NCBI RefSeq assembly: GCF_000496835.1
Contig: NZ_KI543239.1
Coordinates: forward strand, 1-64,000
DNA length: 64,000 nt
Origin: Thalassobacillus devorans MSP14
GTDB taxonomy: Bacteria; Bacillota; Bacilli; Bacillales; Halobacillaceae
Direction of reading: 5' to 3'
Shown: positions 55,166 through 62,645 of the stretch, one piece after another
Numbering within the stretch: the stretch's first letter is position 1
Layout: every line of letters starts with the position of its first letter
Notes under the pieces: generated by a model
The model's input: only the letters and a program-made list of their open reading frames with translations
Told to the model about the DNA's origin: nothing
Database searches by the model: none
Made by a program: the position numbers and the translations under genes

Positions 55166-56389
55166 ATGGAAAAGAAAAAGTGGGACCTCATTGCCTTGGC
55201 ATCCATACCACTTATCATGACATTGGGTAATTCAATGCTGATACCTGTACTGCCGATTATTGAAAGAGAAATCAGTATCACTCCTTTCCAATCGAGCTTG
55301 ATCATTACGGTTTACTCGCTTGTAGCGATTTTATTAATCCCGATTGCCGGATATTTATCTGATAAATTAGGGCGAAAAAAAGTAATTATTCCAAGCCTGA
55401 TTATTGCAGGGATCGGAGGGGTGATCTCTGCGTTTGCAGCCTGGAAAATGGGTGAACCGTACCTCGTCATTCTAATTGGACGTTTTTTACAGGGGATAGG
55501 AGCTGCCGGCGCATTTCCGGTTGTGATACCGACGGTGGGAGATATGTTTGAAGATGAGGAGCAGGTCAGTGCCGGTTTAGGATTAATCGAAACGTCCAAT
55601 ACGTTTGGAAAAGTACTTAGTCCAGTTCTTGGCGCATTGCTTGCGGTAATGACTTGGTTTATTCCATTTGCTGCAATCCCTGTTCTGTCTCTTGTGGGAA
55701 TTATACTTGTCATGAAATTTGTTAAGGTACCGAAGGAAGCGCAGGAAGGTGGAGAAGAGCAAACCTTTACCCGGTTTAAACAATCCATAATCGAAGTATT
55801 CCATCACAATGGGCGCTGGGTGGTTGCAATTTTTATCATAGGCGGTATTAACATGTTTGTGTTATTTGGTTTCCTTTTCCATTTATCTGCTATATTAGAA
55901 TCGAAATATAACATTCAAGGTGCCTACAAAGGGTTAGTTCTTGCCATTCCGCTTTTACTATTGTGTATCGCTTCCTATTTTACCGGAAAGAAGATTGGAG
56001 AAAGCAAACAGCTGATGAGGTGGGCGGTAATTGCGGGAAACGGGGCAGCTGCCACTTCGCTGGTGTTTATCAGGAATGAGAATGGATTGATCATGCTGCT
56101 GGTTCTGCTATCAATTGCCGGTCTCGGTATTGGGTTGTCCCTGCCGAGTCTGGACGCTTTAATTACCGAAGGGATTGACAAGAAAGTCCGAGGGACAATG
56201 ACTTCTCTTTATAGCAGTATGCGTTTTGTCGGAGTAGCAGCAGGTCCGCCTGTCATTGCCATATTAATGGAAAAATCTTCGGGGGGATTATATATTACTT
56301 TGGCAGCATTAAGTGCTCTGGCAGCACTGATAACATTTATTTTAATCAGGCCTTCGGGTGAAACAGCAGAAGTTCAAGTGGAACATTGA
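55166..56389 (+). CDS. MFS efflux transporter
   Basis: 407 aa, about 12 membrane helices, with the MFS motif GYLSDKLGRKK near 62 and GRFLQGIGAAGAFPV. The large central loop (about 195-215) is acidic. Resembles drug:H+ antiporters (Blt/Bmr-like). Substrate unknown. Good RBS (GGAGGAAC). Confidence 0.88.
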   Translation: MEKKKWDLIALASIPLIMTLGNSMLIPVLPIIEREISITPFQSSLIITVYSLVAILLIPIAGYLSDKLGRKKVIIPSLIIAGIGGVISAFAAWKMGEPYLVILIGRFLQGIGAAGAFPVVIPTVGDMFEDEEQVSAGLGLIETSNTFGKVLSPVLGALLAVMTWFIPFAAIPVLSLVGIILVMKFVKVPKEAQEGGEEQTFTRFKQSIIEVFHHNGRWVVAIFIIGGINMFVLFGFLFHLSAILESKYNIQGAYKGLVLAIPLLLLCIASYFTGKKIGESKQLMRWAVIAGNGAAATSLVFIRNENGLIMLLVLLSIAGLGIGLSLPSLDALITEGIDKKVRGTMTSLYSSMRFVGVAAGPPVIAILMEKSSGGLYITLAALSALAALITFILIRPSGETAEVQVEH

Positions 56390-56441
56390 CCAGCTTGATA
56401 AGAAAGGGTAGTAAAAATGGATATTACAACACTGCTTATGA

Positions 56442-56618
56442 AAAAGTGTTAGAAAGCAGCCTTCATGCTGTTGGAATGATCAAAATTGGCTGAATCAGAT
56501 ATTACAGCAGCATGGTATACAAAACATAAATGATGTACTGGTTGCGCAAGTCGATGGCCAGGGAAACATCTTTTTAGATACAAGACAAGATAGCATCAGC
56601 TTTACTGGTGATGAATGA
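56442..56618 (+). pseudogene. Remnant of a DUF421 (YetF-like) membrane protein
   Basis: An open stretch of 58 codons ending in TGA 56616-56618 without a start codon. Residues from 56487 onward (WLNQILQQHGIQNINDVLVAQ, then VDGQGNIFLDTRQDSISF) resemble the C-terminal cytosolic domain of DUF421 proteins. The membrane part and the start are missing. A terminator follows. Confidence 0.5.
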
Positions 56619-56655
56619 AAGAGATGCCTCCGGGTTAAGCATGAGGCATCTCTTT
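56618..56655. terminator. Terminator shared by the DUF421 remnant and the antiporter gene
   Basis: 13-bp stem AAAGAGATGCCTC/GAGGCATCTCTTT. The minus-strand antiporter stop codon touches its end. Confidence 0.85.
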
Positions 56656-57842
56656 CAGTTGATTAGTTTCTTCGAAAGCGGGGATACGCCGAGGCTTTGT
56701 ACAACGAGAGATATCAATACGGCTGCAAATGAAAGAGAAACAATCATCCCGACATCTCCTGAGCTTTTGGATTGCAAACTCAGAATCAGGAAGATGGACA
56801 TGGTACCTTTCAAGCCTGACCAGGATATCAGAGAGGCTTCACGCCAGGAAATCCGGCTCCTCCAATGGGGAAAAAGCTGTGTAGTTCCTGTGATGATTAT
56901 AAAACGGATGATCAGGGAAGCCGCGAAAATTATTATGGCAAATCCCCACGCCCCGAAGGCTAAAGACTTCGCTGCCTGAATGCCGATCAATAAGAAGATT
57001 AGTGACAAAATAGTCAGTTCAGCAATGCCCCAGAATCCATCTAATGTGTCTTTGAAATGATCTTCTTTAATCGTCCTTCCATATTCAAATGAAAGCATAA
57101 TGCCCGAAAAGACAGTAGCTAAAACGCCGGAAACACCGATATGCTCTGCTATATTGAAGGTGCCATAAGCTAATATGATGCTTAACATCACCTGGTACTG
57201 TTGGTTATGAGTAAAATGCACGGCTTTACTAATCAGCCAGCCGAATAGAATTCCAAGAATAACCCCACCAAGAGAAACGAGTAAGAATTCTCCAAGGAAA
57301 GATAAAATGCTGAACGACTTACTTTGAGTAAGCATTCCTGACAGGACAGTAAAAATGACGATGCTTGTCCCATCGTTGATTAAAGATTCTCCTTCCACGA
57401 CATCCGCAATTTTTTCATCTCCGGCAGATTTTTTCAAAATCGAGACAACAGATACGGGGTCAGTCGGTGTCAGTATGGAAGCAATGATCAAAGCCCCTAT
57501 AAAAGACAGTGACACAAAAGGTCCGCTTAAGGCATATATGGCTGCTCCAAGTAATGCTACCGTCAACATAATACCGATTGTAGCTAAAAAGCTGATGATA
57601 CCGGCATTCTTTCTCAGTTCATCTGGCGGAAATCGGTAGGCTGAAGTAAATAACAATGCCGGAAGGAAAACATGATAAATCATATCCTTGGTCACTTCTA
57701 TAGAAGAAAAGTAAGGGATAAACGAAAGTCCGATACCAATCATTACGAGAACCGTCGGCACTGGTAAATTTTCTTGTTTTTTATCGATGGTGAAAATGAG
57801 ATAGCCAATGAATAATAGCAATATTATTTGTGAAGTAGACAA
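56655..57842 (-). CDS. Na+/H+ antiporter (cation:proton antiporter family)
   Basis: 395 aa, about 12 membrane helices. CPA-type signatures TPTDPVSVVSI near 126-136 (the exposed Asp pair region) and EGESLINDGTSIV near 150. Exchanges sodium for protons, fitting salt adaptation. RBS GGGGGGATAT (short spacing). Confidence 0.9.
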   Translation of the reverse strand: MSTSQIILLLFIGYLIFTIDKKQENLPVPTVLVMIGIGLSFIPYFSSIEVTKDMIYHVFLPALLFTSAYRFPPDELRKNAGIISFLATIGIMLTVALLGAAIYALSGPFVSLSFIGALIIASILTPTDPVSVVSILKKSAGDEKIADVVEGESLINDGTSIVIFTVLSGMLTQSKSFSILSFLGEFLLVSLGGVILGILFGWLISKAVHFTHNQQYQVMLSIILAYGTFNIAEHIGVSGVLATVFSGIMLSFEYGRTIKEDHFKDTLDGFWGIAELTILSLIFLLIGIQAAKSLAFGAWGFAIIIFAASLIIRFIIITGTTQLFPHWRSRISWREASLISWSGLKGTMSIFLILSLQSKSSGDVGMIVSLSFAAVLISLVVQSLGVSPLSKKLIN

Positions 57843-57864
57843 AGATATCCCCCCCTTTAGAATG

Positions 57865-58320
57865 CTAGTTTTCCATTCCCCCTAACATTCGCCATAAACG
57901 TCTGAGACGGGATGTATCTTTTGGCAGACATATTTTTTGACCAATCAAAAGGGCATTAGGATTGATATCGGGATTTGCGTTCATTAAGTCTTTTACACTT
58001 AAATTGTTATTTATGGCAATATGGTAAAACGTATCGCCGGGTCTTACAGAATAAACTTTAGGACAATCTGCGGCAGGGAGAGCGAGCGGAATCGATATCA
58101 TTTGTCCCGGCATTAAAAAGTAGGGGTGTATACCAGGGTTCTCTGCTATCAGGTCTTCCAGTGGCACATTAAAAAAATGAGCGATATTATATAAGTTATC
58201 CCCGGGCTGGATTACATAGAAGTTTTTCTCGCGATAAATAGGATTATCAGGTATCCAGCAGGGAATGCCTGGTGAAGCAGGGTAATAGACATACGGATTT
58301 TTACAATTATATGAATGCAT
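57865..58320 (-). CDS. LysM-repeat protein
   Basis: 151 aa with two LysM domains, about 34-77 (YVIQPGDNLYNIAHF...MSIPL pattern) and 90-133 (YSVRPGDTFYHIA). No signal peptide; N terminus rich in Tyr/Pro/Asn, like spore coat or peptidoglycan-binding proteins such as SafA. A spore-coat or cortex location is possible. Confidence 0.8.
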   Translation of the reverse strand: MHSYNCKNPYVYYPASPGIPCWIPDNPIYREKNFYVIQPGDNLYNIAHFFNVPLEDLIAENPGIHPYFLMPGQMISIPLALPAADCPKVYSVRPGDTFYHIAINNNLSVKDLMNANPDINPNALLIGQKICLPKDTSRLRRLWRMLGGMEN

Positions 58321-58446
58321 GATCCGGTTGCTCCTTTCGATGATATATCATAGTGATATTCAAATAACTGGCACATGTGATTGGAAGCGGGGGAGGTTAT
58401 GTTTTAAGAAGGAGTGGGTATAAACGGTAAGAACGGAGGGATGTTC

Positions 58447-59328
58447 TTGAGCAATAAAAAACAAGACAGAAAAAATCTGGATAAACAAATGAAAGAAGCA
58501 GAAAAACAGCCAAAAGATAATGCAGATAGTCCGGACCGTCAATTTTACATTCCATCACAAATCGTTAAGGAATTTGGAGAAAAAGGAAGGGACCATCTAG
58601 CCAAGCCATTCCGTGCTCAAATGCTGCTGGCATTTACTGCCGGTTCCTTCATGACCTTTGGAGCAGCTTTTTCAATTTTGCTGGGTATTGGAATCGAAGC
58701 GGAAGGGCTCTACTATCTGTTGTCCGGTTTAGGATTTGCTGCCGGTTATGCGATGGTATTCATTTCAGGTGCTGTGTTATTTACTGAAATCAATGTAATG
58801 CTCCCGACTTACAAGTTTCATATAGCTGGGTTAATGCATAAAGACATGGTTAAATTCTGGCTTTCTTCGTATTTAGGAAATATTGTCGGCGCGTTATTTG
58901 TCGCTATACTCATTCAAGCCTCAGGTTCGTTAGCGGACCCTTTTTATACAGAAATGCAGTCACTATTGGATAAAAAAATGAAGTTTATGGAATTAGGAGC
59001 AGCCGGTTGGTTTGAAGTTATTGTGTCTGGTATCCTGGCTAACTGGCTGATTGGAATGGCAGCGTTTCTAACGACTGCGGCCCGGGACATCACAGGTAAG
59101 TTACTTGGCACTATTCTACCGGTAATTTTGTTCGTCGCAGGAAACTTTCAGCACAGTGCGGCGAATATGGGTTATTTCAGTATGGGAGTTTTATCGGAAA
59201 CTTCCTATACATGGTATGAGTTCATTTTCTACAACCTTATTCCTGCAAGTATCGGAAATATAATCGGAGGGGCTTTATTGGTAGCACTTCTATTCAGTTA
59301 TGCATATAAAGAAGATCTTAAACCATAG
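58447..59328 (+). CDS. Formate/nitrite transporter family channel
   Basis: About 293 aa with a hydrophilic N-terminal stretch (about 40 residues) and six helices. FNT motif region MLLAFTAGSFMTFGAAF and NWLIGMAAF near 200, GNIIGGALL. TTG 58447 is six bases after GAACGGAGGG; an upstream GTG (58414) is an alternative. Could move formate or nitrite; nitrite would complement the NarK-containing cluster upstream, but it is not adjacent to it. Confidence 0.88.
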   Translation: MSNKKQDRKNLDKQMKEAEKQPKDNADSPDRQFYIPSQIVKEFGEKGRDHLAKPFRAQMLLAFTAGSFMTFGAAFSILLGIGIEAEGLYYLLSGLGFAAGYAMVFISGAVLFTEINVMLPTYKFHIAGLMHKDMVKFWLSSYLGNIVGALFVAILIQASGSLADPFYTEMQSLLDKKMKFMELGAAGWFEVIVSGILANWLIGMAAFLTTAARDITGKLLGTILPVILFVAGNFQHSAANMGYFSMGVLSETSYTWYEFIFYNLIPASIGNIIGGALLVALLFSYAYKEDLKP

Positions 59329-59345
59329 AGCACTTGACAAGTAAA

Positions 59346-59391
59346 AAAACCTGCTGCACAGGAATCATCGAATTGTGCAGCAGGTTTTTTA
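59346..59391 (+). terminator. Terminator of the FNT gene
   Basis: Stem AACCTGCTGCACA/TGTGCAGCAGGTT with a 13-base loop and six T residues. Confidence 0.93.
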
Positions 59392-59437
59392 TCGTCTGGG
59401 AATATTATAAAAGTTGATAATTTTTTTCTAAATCTTA

Positions 59438-60070
59438 TTAATCTTCCATTACGTTTCCCTCTGCAGGAATTGGATTTTGTTTCAGTATCCGTGCTAAATG
59501 AATCAGATTATAAGCTTCCATTGTAATATTGTTTCTGGTGAAGTCGTTTTCAATGCCGTTCGCTTCAATGTAGGATGGTCCTGGTCCTGCTTCACCGACC
59601 CAGTATGCATCAGAATTTGGTGGAATATTGAAGCCAAAATGCGATAGAGAGAAAAGAATGGATCCGGCTGCTTTCTTGGCACCATCTTCATTACCGGTGA
59701 CTACTGTTCCGGCTACCTTGTTATAATAAATCGATTGTCCTTTTTCGTTGGTAATGGAGGCACTTCCATTTATACGTTCAATAGCAAGTTTAGCTAGACT
59801 GCTTTTTTCTCCGGCCCATACCGGGGTAGCGAGTACAAGGATATCGGCTTCCTTGATTTTTTCAAATACCTTTGGCCATTCATCACCTTCCCCAAGATCA
59901 TCGCTGACTCCGAATTTAATGGAATAGTCAGCGAGCCGGACTGTTTCATGGCTCACCCCTTTTTTATCAAATACTTCGGTTAACTCATTGGAAAGAGCTT
60001 CCGTATTGGATGGGTCGTCTTCACTTGTTTTAAAAGAAGCGTTAAGAATTACTGCCTTTAAGCCAGCCAT
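59438..60070 (-). CDS. Flavodoxin-like NAD(P)H-dependent oxidoreductase
   Basis: 210-aa flavodoxin-fold protein of the NADPH-dependent FMN reductase family. N-terminal VILNASFKTSED and the flavin-phosphate region LATPVWAGEKSSLAKLAIER; glycine-rich segments follow. Probably a quinone or FMN reductase. RBS AGGAGGAATAA. Single gene. Confidence 0.82.
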   Translation of the reverse strand: MAGLKAVILNASFKTSEDDPSNTEALSNELTEVFDKKGVSHETVRLADYSIKFGVSDDLGEGDEWPKVFEKIKEADILVLATPVWAGEKSSLAKLAIERINGSASITNEKGQSIYYNKVAGTVVTGNEDGAKKAAGSILFSLSHFGFNIPPNSDAYWVGEAGPGPSYIEANGIENDFTRNNITMEAYNLIHLARILKQNPIPAEGNVMED

Positions 60071-60390
60071 AATTTATTCCTCCTTTTTATAGGTTTCTTT
60101 TCCCGCTAAAAGAAGGATGAATCATTGAATTTATTGATTGTCGAATTAAGGCACCAATCTGGTAATAAATACCTATAGTTTTGGGATTGCGTTAACAAAA
60201 CTACGTGTGGTAAATTTGCATTAAATAAAGATTTAACACCTAAGTATTATTGAAGAATCAATCTTCTGAAAATTAAAAATACTATAGGGTTATTTCTTTA
60301 TGAAGCCTGGTTAGGTAATTGCCCAATGACTTGAAACGGAGTCAGCGATGGGAATCTCCTAATACATTTTTAAAAGGAGGGTGAGCTGCT
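60071..60390. other. Intergenic region leading to the duplicated small-gene unit
   Basis: No gene recognised. The last 50 bases contain GGGAATCTCCTAATACA (60350-60366), which recurs as GGGAATCGCCTAATACA (60822-60838) before the second copy. Confidence 0.5.
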
Positions 60391-60531
60391 GTGACGATCC
60401 TGTTTACCAAAGGCCGGGAACTGTTTGAAGAAGATGCAAAGAACCAGGCGTTCAAGGAAAAACCAGAAAAAAACAGTCCAGCGAAAACTCGTAGTGGTAA
60501 GTTTTTGTCTTTTGCGAAAAAGCGTAAGTAA
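60391..60531 (+). CDS. Small basic protein, first tandem paralogue (46 aa)
   Basis: GTG start at 60391, eight to nine bases after AAAAGGAGGG. Encodes MTILFTKGRELFEEDAKNQA followed by a lysine-rich tail (ends FAKKRK). Shares its first 21 residues, nearly without change, with the gene at 60864. No homologue recognised. The GTG start and strong SD in both copies support translation. Confidence 0.7.
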   Translation: MTILFTKGRELFEEDAKNQAFKEKPEKNSPAKTRSGKFLSFAKKRK

Positions 60532-60863
60532 GCCGTAATTGAAGGCTTGGTCTTTGGAAAAGTAAATAATGGCAGGATCAACGAAACATGGGATGAAACG
60601 CAGCAGGTCATCAAGATGCAATCAGAGATTATCTGAACATGGTGACAATACTGATATAAAATACGCATGAACGTAGATGAATCCTATGTTTGCGGTTGAC
60701 AATGCATAATAAAGGCCTTTGCGAAGTGTAATATTCCGCAAAGGTCTTTTAACGTTTCGCAAAGTGATTAGTTTCTAAGTAAATAATGGTAAGTAATTTT
60801 ATGTTTTAATGTGTGCACACGGGGAATCGCCTAATACACTCAATGATAAAGGAGGGTTGAAAA
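60532..60863. other. Intergenic part of the tandem duplication
   Basis: Contains GGATCAAC and GCAGGTCATCA stretches that recur in the second copy, and the terminator at 60711-60752. No further gene seen. Confidence 0.5.
60711..60752 (+). terminator. Terminator of the first small-gene copy
   Basis: 13-bp stem AAAGGCCTTTGCG/CGCAAAGGTCTTT (one G-U) with T run. Confidence 0.88.
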
Positions 60864-60998
60864 GTGACGATCCTGTTTACCAAAGGCCGTGAGCTGCTTG
60901 AGGAAGATATGAAAAATCAAGCCTTCACAAAGCAGCCAGAGCAAAAACCAGCACAGAAAAAAAGTGGCAAAGTAACGATGTTTTCTAAAAAGAAGTAA
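60864..60998 (+). CDS. Small basic protein, second tandem paralogue (44 aa)
   Basis: GTG start at 60864, seven bases after AAAGGAGGG. Encodes MTILFTKGRELLEEDMKNQA followed by QPEQKPAQKKSGKVTMFSKK. The N-terminal 22 residues match the first copy except at two positions; the tail differs. Preceded by the same GGGAATC.CCTAATACA box 42 bases upstream, where the first copy has it 41 bases upstream. Confidence 0.7.
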   Translation: MTILFTKGRELLEEDMKNQAFTKQPEQKPAQKKSGKVTMFSKKK

Positions 60999-61477
60999 GT
61001 CTTTGGGTATCCACAATAGAATAGAACAGGATCAACTATTTCATGGGGATGACTTGGTGGCAGTCATCAGCCAACATCATACTCCGCTATGATATACAAA
61101 CTCGCAAATGAGGATGATAAACATTATCGTACGTTACCGTTTTACACCACATTTGATTCCTATGTTTTTAGTTGTTTCAAAAAAATAAAACAGAATCCTT
61201 CTGACATAATGAATTAGAGGGGTTCTGTTTTTATATGGCATCATCTCAGATGTGCTATGACTTCATTATCTATGACGGGTCTTACAATATTCATAAAAAC
61301 CATTACTATTTCTGCTCCAGGATACATACCCGCCAATCCTTCGTCTGCTCCCCATTCAGCTCTTTATTTTACCTGCAAATGGAAAACAACCGGATTATTT
61401 ATTTTTTGAGACAGGTGTAAACTGTGGAAAATCACAAAAACTAAAGGTATATCATTTTTAAGAAGGGAGTATGGGCC
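60999..61477. other. Intergenic region after the second small gene
   Basis: The first ~170 bases are homologous to the region after the first copy (GATTCCTATGTTT recurs at offset 474). A terminator lies at 61189-61233. No protein gene with both SD and codon character was found; a 61-codon frame at 61235 lacks a site. Confidence 0.5.
61189..61233 (+). terminator. Terminator after the small-gene repeat
   Basis: Stem AACAGAATCC/GGGTTCTGTT (one G-U) with T run. Confidence 0.85.
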
Positions 61478-62419
61478 GTGTTATTACACCTGAAAAAAGT
61501 ATGCAGCAGCATATTGATAATAATAGCACTTCTTCCAACAGCAGCATGGGGTGTTCCACTGCAGGAAACAGGAAATTCATCTGTTTGGCAATCATCTGTT
61601 GAGGCTATAGAAACCGCTTCGGAAGAGCGCCAGCTGGAAGTACATTTCATAGACGTAGAACAAGGAGACAGCATTTTCATCAAGTTTCCGAATGGCAAAA
61701 CAATGCTTGTCGATGCAGGTGATAGAAAAGCGGGGGAAAAAGTAGTTGAGTATTTGAAACGTGCCGGAGTATCTACCATTGATCAAGTGGTTGCCACTCA
61801 TCCTGATATCGACCATATCGGGGGGTTTTTAGAGGTTTTTACTCATATTGGAGTAAAAAAACTGCTGGATAGCGGAAAAACTTATACCACCGATACGTAT
61901 GCGGAATATTTAAAACTGGTTGCATTAAATGAAATTCCGACACAAGTAGCAGAAGAGGGACAGCAGCTGTACCTGGACCCAGATGTGAAGGTGCAAGTGC
62001 TGCATGTCAATCGTAACGAAAAAGAAAACAACCCAGCTTCTATTGTGTTGAAGTTGAGCTATGGGGATATGGATGTATTGTTGACCAGTGACACAGAAGA
62101 AAAAAATGAGAAAAGGCTGATTAAACGTTATGATGTTCAGGCAGAAATCCTGAAGGTAGCCCACCATGGTTCCGCAACAAGCAATTCGCAGGCTTTCGTC
62201 GATGCAGTCAACCCGGAAGCGGCTGTATTTTCTTATGATCAGGCGAATGATTATGGTCACCCTGTTCCTAAAGTAGTTGCCAGGTTATATCACCTGGGAA
62301 CTGCTTTATATTCTACAGCCGAATCAGGAGATATCGTCGCTTCCATTGATGAAGATGGTTATGTCATTGACGCTGACCCTTATGATCCTGGGTTTGCCCC
62401 CGGACCTGACGAAGAGTGA
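61478..62419 (+). CDS. Secreted ComEC-like metallo-beta-lactamase-fold hydrolase
   Basis: 313 aa. Signal peptide (1-26). ComEC/Rec2-type MBL domain: FIDVEQGDSIFI, LVDAGD, metal motif THPDIDHIGG (H108, D110, D112, H113), VLLTSDTEEKNEK and VAHHGSATSNS. Such stand-alone proteins are thought to act as extracellular nucleases or phosphodiesterases. GTG start at 61478 with AAGGGAG upstream. Not an integral membrane ComEC, as the channel domain is absent. Confidence 0.9.
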   Translation: MLLHLKKVCSSILIIIALLPTAAWGVPLQETGNSSVWQSSVEAIETASEERQLEVHFIDVEQGDSIFIKFPNGKTMLVDAGDRKAGEKVVEYLKRAGVSTIDQVVATHPDIDHIGGFLEVFTHIGVKKLLDSGKTYTTDTYAEYLKLVALNEIPTQVAEEGQQLYLDPDVKVQVLHVNRNEKENNPASIVLKLSYGDMDVLLTSDTEEKNEKRLIKRYDVQAEILKVAHHGSATSNSQAFVDAVNPEAAVFSYDQANDYGHPVPKVVARLYHLGTALYSTAESGDIVASIDEDGYVIDADPYDPGFAPGPDEE

Positions 62420-62430
62420 TTTGTCTGAGC

Positions 62431-62470
62431 AATAAAATAAGCCCAGGCAGTAGGCCGGGCTTATTTTATT
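62431..62470. terminator. Bidirectional terminator
   Basis: Perfect 14-bp stem AATAAAATAAGCCC/GGGCTTATTTTATT, serving the hydrolase (plus strand) and the zinc-finger gene (minus strand). Confidence 0.93.
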
Positions 62471-62645
62471 ATTCCAGGATGCGGTTCATTTCATCTACAT
62501 CCATCTGTCCGTTGGGTTCAGGGTTTTTGCCAAGTGTCATTACTCCACTCCCCCCACAGACACTGCAGGTATATTTCCATTCTTCATCATCCATCAATAA
62601 TCCTGCACCATCGCAGGCTTTACAAATCTGGTTGCGGTCTACCAT
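62469..62645 (-). CDS. Small DnaJ-type zinc-finger protein (58 aa)
   Basis: 58 aa beginning MVDRNQICKACDGAGLL, with CKACDGAG and CSVCGGSG (C8, C11, C27, C30) forming a CxxCxGxG pair as in the DnaJ cysteine-rich domain. It starts seven bases inside the end of the aconitase gene (overlapping, so likely coupled) and ends at a terminator. Could be a zinc or redox chaperone; unnamed. Confidence 0.82.
   Translation of the reverse strand: MVDRNQICKACDGAGLLMDDEEWKYTCSVCGGSGVMTLGKNPEPNGQMDVDEMNRILE

Noticed and set aside
58447-59328. FNT channel as part of the nitrate cluster
   Set aside because: It is more than 4 kb from the cluster with its own terminator and no GC-rich boxes upstream, so membership is not supported.
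61235-61420. 61-codon frame after the small-gene terminator
   Set aside because: No ribosome binding site, no conserved features and biased composition.
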